This document shows positions 59,701 through 64,000 of a stretch of 64,000 bases of DNA, one piece after another. The notes under the pieces were generated by a model. That model did no database searches. It worked only from the letters and a program-made list of their open reading frames with translations, and was not told where the DNA came from. The stretch is from Selaginella moellendorffii. Lineage: Eukaryota > Streptophyta > Lycopodiopsida > Selaginellales > Selaginellaceae. The stretch is from contig NW_003314354.1 of NCBI RefSeq assembly GCF_000143415.4, positions 655,343 through 719,342 of the forward strand, written 5' to 3'. How positions within the stretch are numbered: the first letter of the stretch is position 1; the number at the start of each line of letters is the position of its first letter. A program made the translations under genes and the position numbers.

Positions 59701-60434
59701 TGGAGTTTGTCAAGTTTCCCTCCCTTCCTGAAAACAAGGGTACAAAAAAAATGTCAACATCTATGCAACCCATAAAGTTTCTCTTGTTTACATGCTCATC
59801 CAAAAGATTTGCCAAGATCAATCTACATTCTTGCCTCCCACGGGAATCTCCAGTCTGTGATGGAGTTTGTCAAGTTTCCTCCTTCCAAGGAAAACAAGAG
59901 TACAATCAAATTAAAATCTACATGGAAATATACATAGAGATACCTATAGCAGCTCTTTGCAAAGCAAGCTGGGCAGATTGCTGTGATGCACCTTTCTAAT
60001 TGCGTGCAGTCTGCAAAAGAATGCCATGAAAGAGAGAGCAAATCCGCAAGTGAAATATTGAAGCACTCCTTGCCTACTGGGAGGCAAATGCTTGACAGCC
60101 TAAGAGCATGAGTTATAACTATCAATAGTCTTCAATAAACATCCTTTTGCAACCAAAAGAACAAAGAGAGACTGCGAGAGGACAATAGCCTAAAGACAAT
60201 ATGTGATGTCAAGAGACTCCTAAGTCAAGTGGTTTGTGAATAAAAGTTTGTAGCTGCGCTCTTTTTATGAAATGTCCAAGCGGCGTCATCAAAGGCATCT
60301 GCTGCTCCGTCTTTGATAAGAAATGTTTACCTACTGGACGTGGAAGGCAGGAATGCAGATTGCTCTTGGCAAATCTTTTGACAAGAGAAACTTTATGAGT
60401 TTGGAGTGACGCGACATCTTTTTTTCATTCTACA
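56753..60434. other. Intergenic, no convincing gene
   Basis: A 101-codon plus frame (57189-57494, Lys/Cys-rich, VEFVHEMLKEVAQ) is not recognised. A (GT)n tract lies at 58613-58628. A segment of about 58 bp ('ctccagtctgtgatggagtt…') occurs at 59688 and again at 59848, a 160-bp duplication. Nothing else is supported. Confidence 0.5.
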
Positions 60435-61525
60435 TTGTTGCATCCATCTAAAAGTTTAACTATAGATGGGCTTCCCTTCATAGGGTCAGTGATAGAGATA
60501 GTTTTCCCAGACGATGACATCTTCCAATCTCCAATCAGCATATATACATCAAGGTACGAACACTCAAGTTCGAGCTTCTCTCGTCCTTCAAATTATAGGT
60601 CACGCGACCAGAAAACTAATAAAACGTTTCAAGTTATGGTGCTCCATTCGGTCACCTGCTACTCTGTCACGTGGGACCTGGATTGGATGTGTGGCCTTTG
60701 ATGGTGCTGACATGGTGGAAAATTTATTCCAATTTAGGGTACAATGCTGCCTGGTTTCCCGTCACGAGAACTAACTGTTCAAGTTCAAGTGGAGCATGAG
60801 CCTGACATTCTTCTAGATGTACGTGATACATTGGACATAGGTTATCATGCCGACACTTTCAATTACATGGCACCTCCATCGCCTGCATCGCCCTTTGAAA
60901 CTCTTCACAGCTGTACACATCCTCGATCCCCAGTTCACGGAAGCGCAGAACCTGGAACTCCTGTCGAAAAGGTAAATTTCATCGTATAACTCGCTAATGA
61001 GTGGTTTTGCTACCTGAGGTAAGGTCAGAAACTTCGAGGAAAAGAACAAAGTGTCAGGGACACAACACCAACATGTAAAGTATTGTACTGTTTGATAATT
61101 TTCTACGTCCTTTTAGCTTGTAGAACAAGCTCTGAAAGAAAGACAAAACTTTTATGCAAGACGGAAGGCTAAAATAGAAAAAACTAAAGAAGACAACAGG
61201 AAAGTCCTCCTTTATACGAAAAGTCTCCAACTGCTTATACGCTGCAGGAGCAAAGAAAAGGGTCACATTGCTGCTTTTAAAATGTCAAGAAATGACTGGG
61301 AAGCTGTTGCATCAATTATCGACTTGACTAAACACTTCACAATGAAGGACAACAGGGGAAACATGATCAACATCTATAAGGCTGGCACTAGCAAATCGAT
61401 AACTTCGAGAACAGATTTGGCACGCATGCACCAGGTAAGATCCAAACAATTTAGTTTCTGGACACATTTTTACTCTACAGGTACTGCTGAAATTAAATCA
61501 GAGCTTCACAGAAGGTAAAAGCTGA
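60435..61525 (+). CDS. CLC: Divergent clathrin light chain
   Basis: Clathrin light chains wrap the heavy-chain hub of coated vesicles. The well-supported 3' exons are 61024-61074, 61117-61434 and 61481-61525: NFEEKNKVSG, then ALKERQNFYARRKAKIEKTKEDNRK, SRNDWEAVASIIDL and SKSITSRTDLARMHQVLLKLNQ, ending TEGKS-stop. This parallels the plant pattern FYxKRK...NRE...YWxAIAELIP...KPTDLSRMRQxLxKLK. Upstream, 60738-60971 (MLPGFPSRELTVQV to GTPVEK, Pro/Ser-rich end), 60599-60632 and 60435-60553 keep the frame through consistent phases, giving 266 aa in all. The two most upstream exons and the start are uncertain and not recognisable by family. The heavy-chain-binding helix is present; the acidic N-terminus is unusual. 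A Helitron 3' end lies 100 bp beyond the stop. Confidence 0.72.
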
Positions 61526-61626
61526 TAAGAGCTGACAAGCTCACATATTGAATCTGAATAGCTACAGAAAAAATCTTCAAATCCCTTAATCTAGGCATCG
61601 CATATTCTAAGAATCTGACGGCTGAA

Positions 61627-62340
61627 CTAGCAGGGATCCCAGCTCCGCTGGGAAGTAGATATAGAACTAGAAAGGAATCCAGCTCTGCTTGGATAGATAG
61701 GACATCTGTTACATTGGTGACATGAATCCTAGAGAATTTCTTTGTACACAATATTTTTCGTATAGACATTATGGTTCTGAGGCACACCTTGTCCTTCACA
61801 TTGTTCAATAGACATTGTACTTTGTTTCTTTGATGTTCCCCTTGAAAGTGCAACATAAAGTTGACTGTGGCCAAAAACTGGTCTTGGCAAGTAGATATCC
61901 ACATTCTGTAATGTTTGTCCCTGAGATTTGCAAATTGTTGTGGAGAATGCAAGCCTTATTGGGAATTGTCATCGTTTGAGGATAAATGGCATGTCTCCAT
62001 CAGTTGGTTTTAAAGAGATTCTTGGTAGGAGGACTTTTTTTCCTTGCATACCATTATGTAGAATTTCAGCTTCTATAGCATTTGGTAGTACCTTGGTTAT
62101 AATTAGTTTAGTGCCATTACAGAGGCCTTTTTTAGAATGTTGAGTAACAACATTGTGTGGAGGCATTCCAGATGGTGTTATTGAATTTAAGAATTCTACA
62201 GGATAGTCCAACATCTCTTCATCTAAATCTGTTTCTATGATGTTAATGCTTATGTATGTTATTGTTCTGCCAATCATTCTCAAAAGAACTTGGTCATTCA
62301 CTTGTAGAGAGAGATCATTTACTATGTACATACAAAGTAA
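61627..62340 (-). mobile_element. Helitron remnant with helicase C-terminus and 3' terminus
   Basis: The minus strand from 62331 reads LSLQVNDQVLLRMI, DEEMLDYPVEFLNSITPSGMPPH, LCNGTKLIITKVLPNAIEAEIL, GKKVLLPRISLKPTDGDMPFI, then after a frame change FPIRLAFSTTICKSQGQTLQNVDIYL and QLYVALSRGTSKK. This is the end of the PIF1-like Helitron helicase, the best preserved of the three coding copies. The end is hairpin cccagcggagctggg (61652-61638 on the minus strand), seven bases, then CTAG (61630-61627) and host T. The 5' boundary is unknown and could lie near 62900. Rep and most of the helicase are absent from what I can read. Confidence 0.85.
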
Positions 62341-63319
62341 TTTAGGTGTATTATCACACCTTCTTTGACAATAGTTATGGTATTAGGAGTCAGACTTCTA
62401 TATATTTTGAGTAGAATATTGTCAAGTATTTCACTCGGTAATTTGTTGCGTTGTTTAAGCAATTTCATTAAATCTATCATTTTCTAGTTTAGTTAGGCAC
62501 ACAAGATAGTTTAGTTTTCACTTTCTTATACTTTTGTCTAGTCACACAGAGTGGGGATCAACCAACTTTGGTCTAGGTTTATAAGCAAAATGTATCTTCT
62601 GAATGGTTAGAGTGGTTTGTGATAACCGTTTCTAAATTTTTGACTTGTGCGTCTTGTTCAAGTCTCATAGGCTCTTGCAATATACGTAGGAGACTTAAAC
62701 TTAGGACAAGTCTACTCTCAAATCATGTCTGAGTAGTTGTCAAAGTTAAAGGATCTTGGATCAAAGCCTTGAGATAACATAATGTTTTTAATTGTGATTT
62801 TGCCTCCATCAAAGTTTTGTAAGATTTAGATGAATAATTCTCTAATTTGTTCTTCACTAAGACTGGCTTTAGCCCAATTTTCCTGCTTATGTATACCTAG
62901 AAAAATTATAACACGCTATTGAAGAAAGTGTTTTCTAAAAGCCTAAGTGAGAACTTGATCAGAAGGAAAGAATTGTAAAGTAATTAATTCTGTTTTCCAC
63001 ATCAAATAAACTCTATTCCTTCTTCTTTTGGATTTTTCTCAAGAAATTGCTGGCTAAATTATTTAAACTTGAGTTTCTTGGCAACATATGCGGAACTAGA
63101 CAACTTAGGTAGCTTTTCAAAGGAAAATAAAGCTTACTGCAACAGTGCCAACTCAAGCCATGTCTTTCCAAGCTCTCGTTTATGCCAATTTCAAATTCAT
63201 TCCATGCTCAGTGGCTTAGGTGACAGTTGAAAAACTATCTTTCTTGCGTTGTTTGAGCATTAAGCCACTACAATCACAAAAAGAACTCCTTCATTTAGTG
63301 TTGTCTGGGTTCAGGGTTT
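62341..63319. other. No recognisable gene
   Basis: AT-rich sequence between the Helitron helicase end and nested LTR fragments. It may include upstream Helitron sequence. No motif is supported. Confidence 0.4.
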
Positions 63320-63408
63320 TGTAAGCGACTAATTTTTCCATTTTACTTTAGTCACTTAACCGCACCTCCAACCACTTGGAGGAGTCTCACTCACAACCTC
63401 CGTAAGTC
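63320..63408 (-). mobile_element. LTR end fragment, inverted, outermost layer of a nest
   Basis: It is the reverse complement of the last 89 bp of the 1827-bp LTR (tgtaagcgactaa…), ending abruptly at 63408 where another copy of the same end begins. This layer appears to be interrupted by the next one. Confidence 0.8.
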
Positions 63409-63621
63409 TGTAAACAACTAAATTTTCCATTCTACTTTAGTCACTTAACCACACCTCTGACCACTTGGAGGAGTCTCATTCACAACCTCTATAAGTCCAA
63501 TCAAGGACTTGGGACTTGCTAGCCCCGAGAATGGCATCCATGCCACTTAACATTTGCACTTGGTCCAAGTGCTCCACGTGTCCGATCCCATGACCGACAC
63601 TCAAAGGTACCACCGACATAG
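63409..63621 (-). mobile_element. LTR end fragment, inverted, second layer of a nest
   Basis: Reverse complement of the last 213 bp of the 1827-bp LTR (matches about 47094-47306). It stops at ggtaccaccgacatag, where a direct-orientation LTR begins. The break inside the LTR sequence is explained by insertion of that third copy. Confidence 0.85.
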
Positions 63622-64000
63622 TGTGAGACACAAAAATCCCTAGGCCCCAAAGTGGAGCCGGAAGGGCGCCACATGGTAGTGGCCAAAGCGAGAGCCAAAC
63701 GAGCGTAACACGTTTGGACCAAAAGCTCCGACTTGAAAAGTCAAGAGCGGGAGTGGAACTCCCAACGAAGTGCTCGAGGAACGAGCACGAAGCGAGCAAA
63801 AGGCGAGGCTCCAGAAAGGGACCCAAAAGGACCAACACATGACACGTGGGAGTGTCCGAGATGGACTCAAGTTGGAGTCCGAAGTGGAGTCCGAGATGGA
63901 CCCGAGTTGGAGTCCGAAGTGGAGTCCGAGATGGACCCGAGTTGGAGTCCGAAGTGGAGTCCGAGATGGACCCGAGTTGGAGTCCGAAGTGGAGTCCGAG
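63622..64000 (+). mobile_element. Start of a direct LTR copy, running off the window
   Basis: TGTGAGACAC onwards matches 45480-45850 closely, including the start of the gagtccga array (from about 63855). The left flank catag should reappear after its far end if this is a true insertion. Confidence 0.88.

Noticed and set aside
63409-63621. Long terminal inverted repeat of a Mutator-like DNA transposon
   Set aside because: The inverted relation to 47094-47306 first suggested TIRs of about 213 bp. The TG..CA ends, 5-bp duplication around 45480-47306 and primer-binding site next to the copy at 27322 show that the sequence is an LTR end.

Overview
This window is nuclear DNA from a land plant. It is most consistent with a lycophyte such as Selaginella moellendorffii, although the species is inferred. 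Three things point there: plant-specific genes (a GT37 xyloglucan-type fucosyltransferase and a plant four-to-five-TM membrane protein family), very short introns (mostly about 35-70 bp, GT..AG) in every spliced gene, and a flagellar axoneme gene (CFAP206) that only plants with swimming sperm should keep. Two runs of exactly 100 N (13968-14067, 24337-24436) are assembly gaps.

I can support five host genes that look intact or nearly so: an 11-exon CFAP206 homologue (18559-21109, +), a single-exon fucosyltransferase (22117-23640, +), a seven-exon membrane protein of the At2g25270-like family (33315-35116, +), a ten-exon cysteine-motif/coiled-coil protein (55106-56752, -) and a divergent clathrin light chain (about 60435-61525, +). 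Host pseudogenes are a trihelix (MYB/SANT-like) relic (8640-9545, -), a PPR relic (29975-30634, +), a decayed CFIm25/NUDT21 copy (49579-50290, +) and a coiled-coil relic (36376-36908, +).

The rest is mostly transposable elements. Degraded Ty3/gypsy pieces lie at 10261-12390, 15060-17595 and 24437-24840. At 38644-41977 is a young, non-autonomous Ty3/gypsy element with identical 112-bp LTRs, a 5-bp target duplication and open gag and integrase-chromodomain frames, but no reverse transcriptase. It carries a striking set of small hairpins that share one loop sequence. At about 42830-48775 an older Ty3/gypsy element has been hit by three further insertions: a Helitron ending at 43823, a 674-bp TRIM element (44370-45043, TSD aaagc) and a 1827-bp solo LTR (45480-47306, TSD ggtgc). 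The solo LTR contains a long 11/12-bp and 6-bp repeat array. The same LTR family recurs, degraded, at 27185-28812, and in a nested inverted/direct arrangement at 63320-64000. Helitron 3' ends with one shared architecture (hairpin, 6-8 nt, CTAG, T) occur four times (3499, 14591, 43823, 61627).

The first 10 kb, 28.8-33.3 kb, 35.1-38.5 kb, 50.3-55.1 kb and 56.8-60.4 kb contain little or nothing that I can assign. The genes do not form an operon or pathway. The only functional theme is that CFAP206, and possibly the cysteine-motif protein, would act in the motile sperm.
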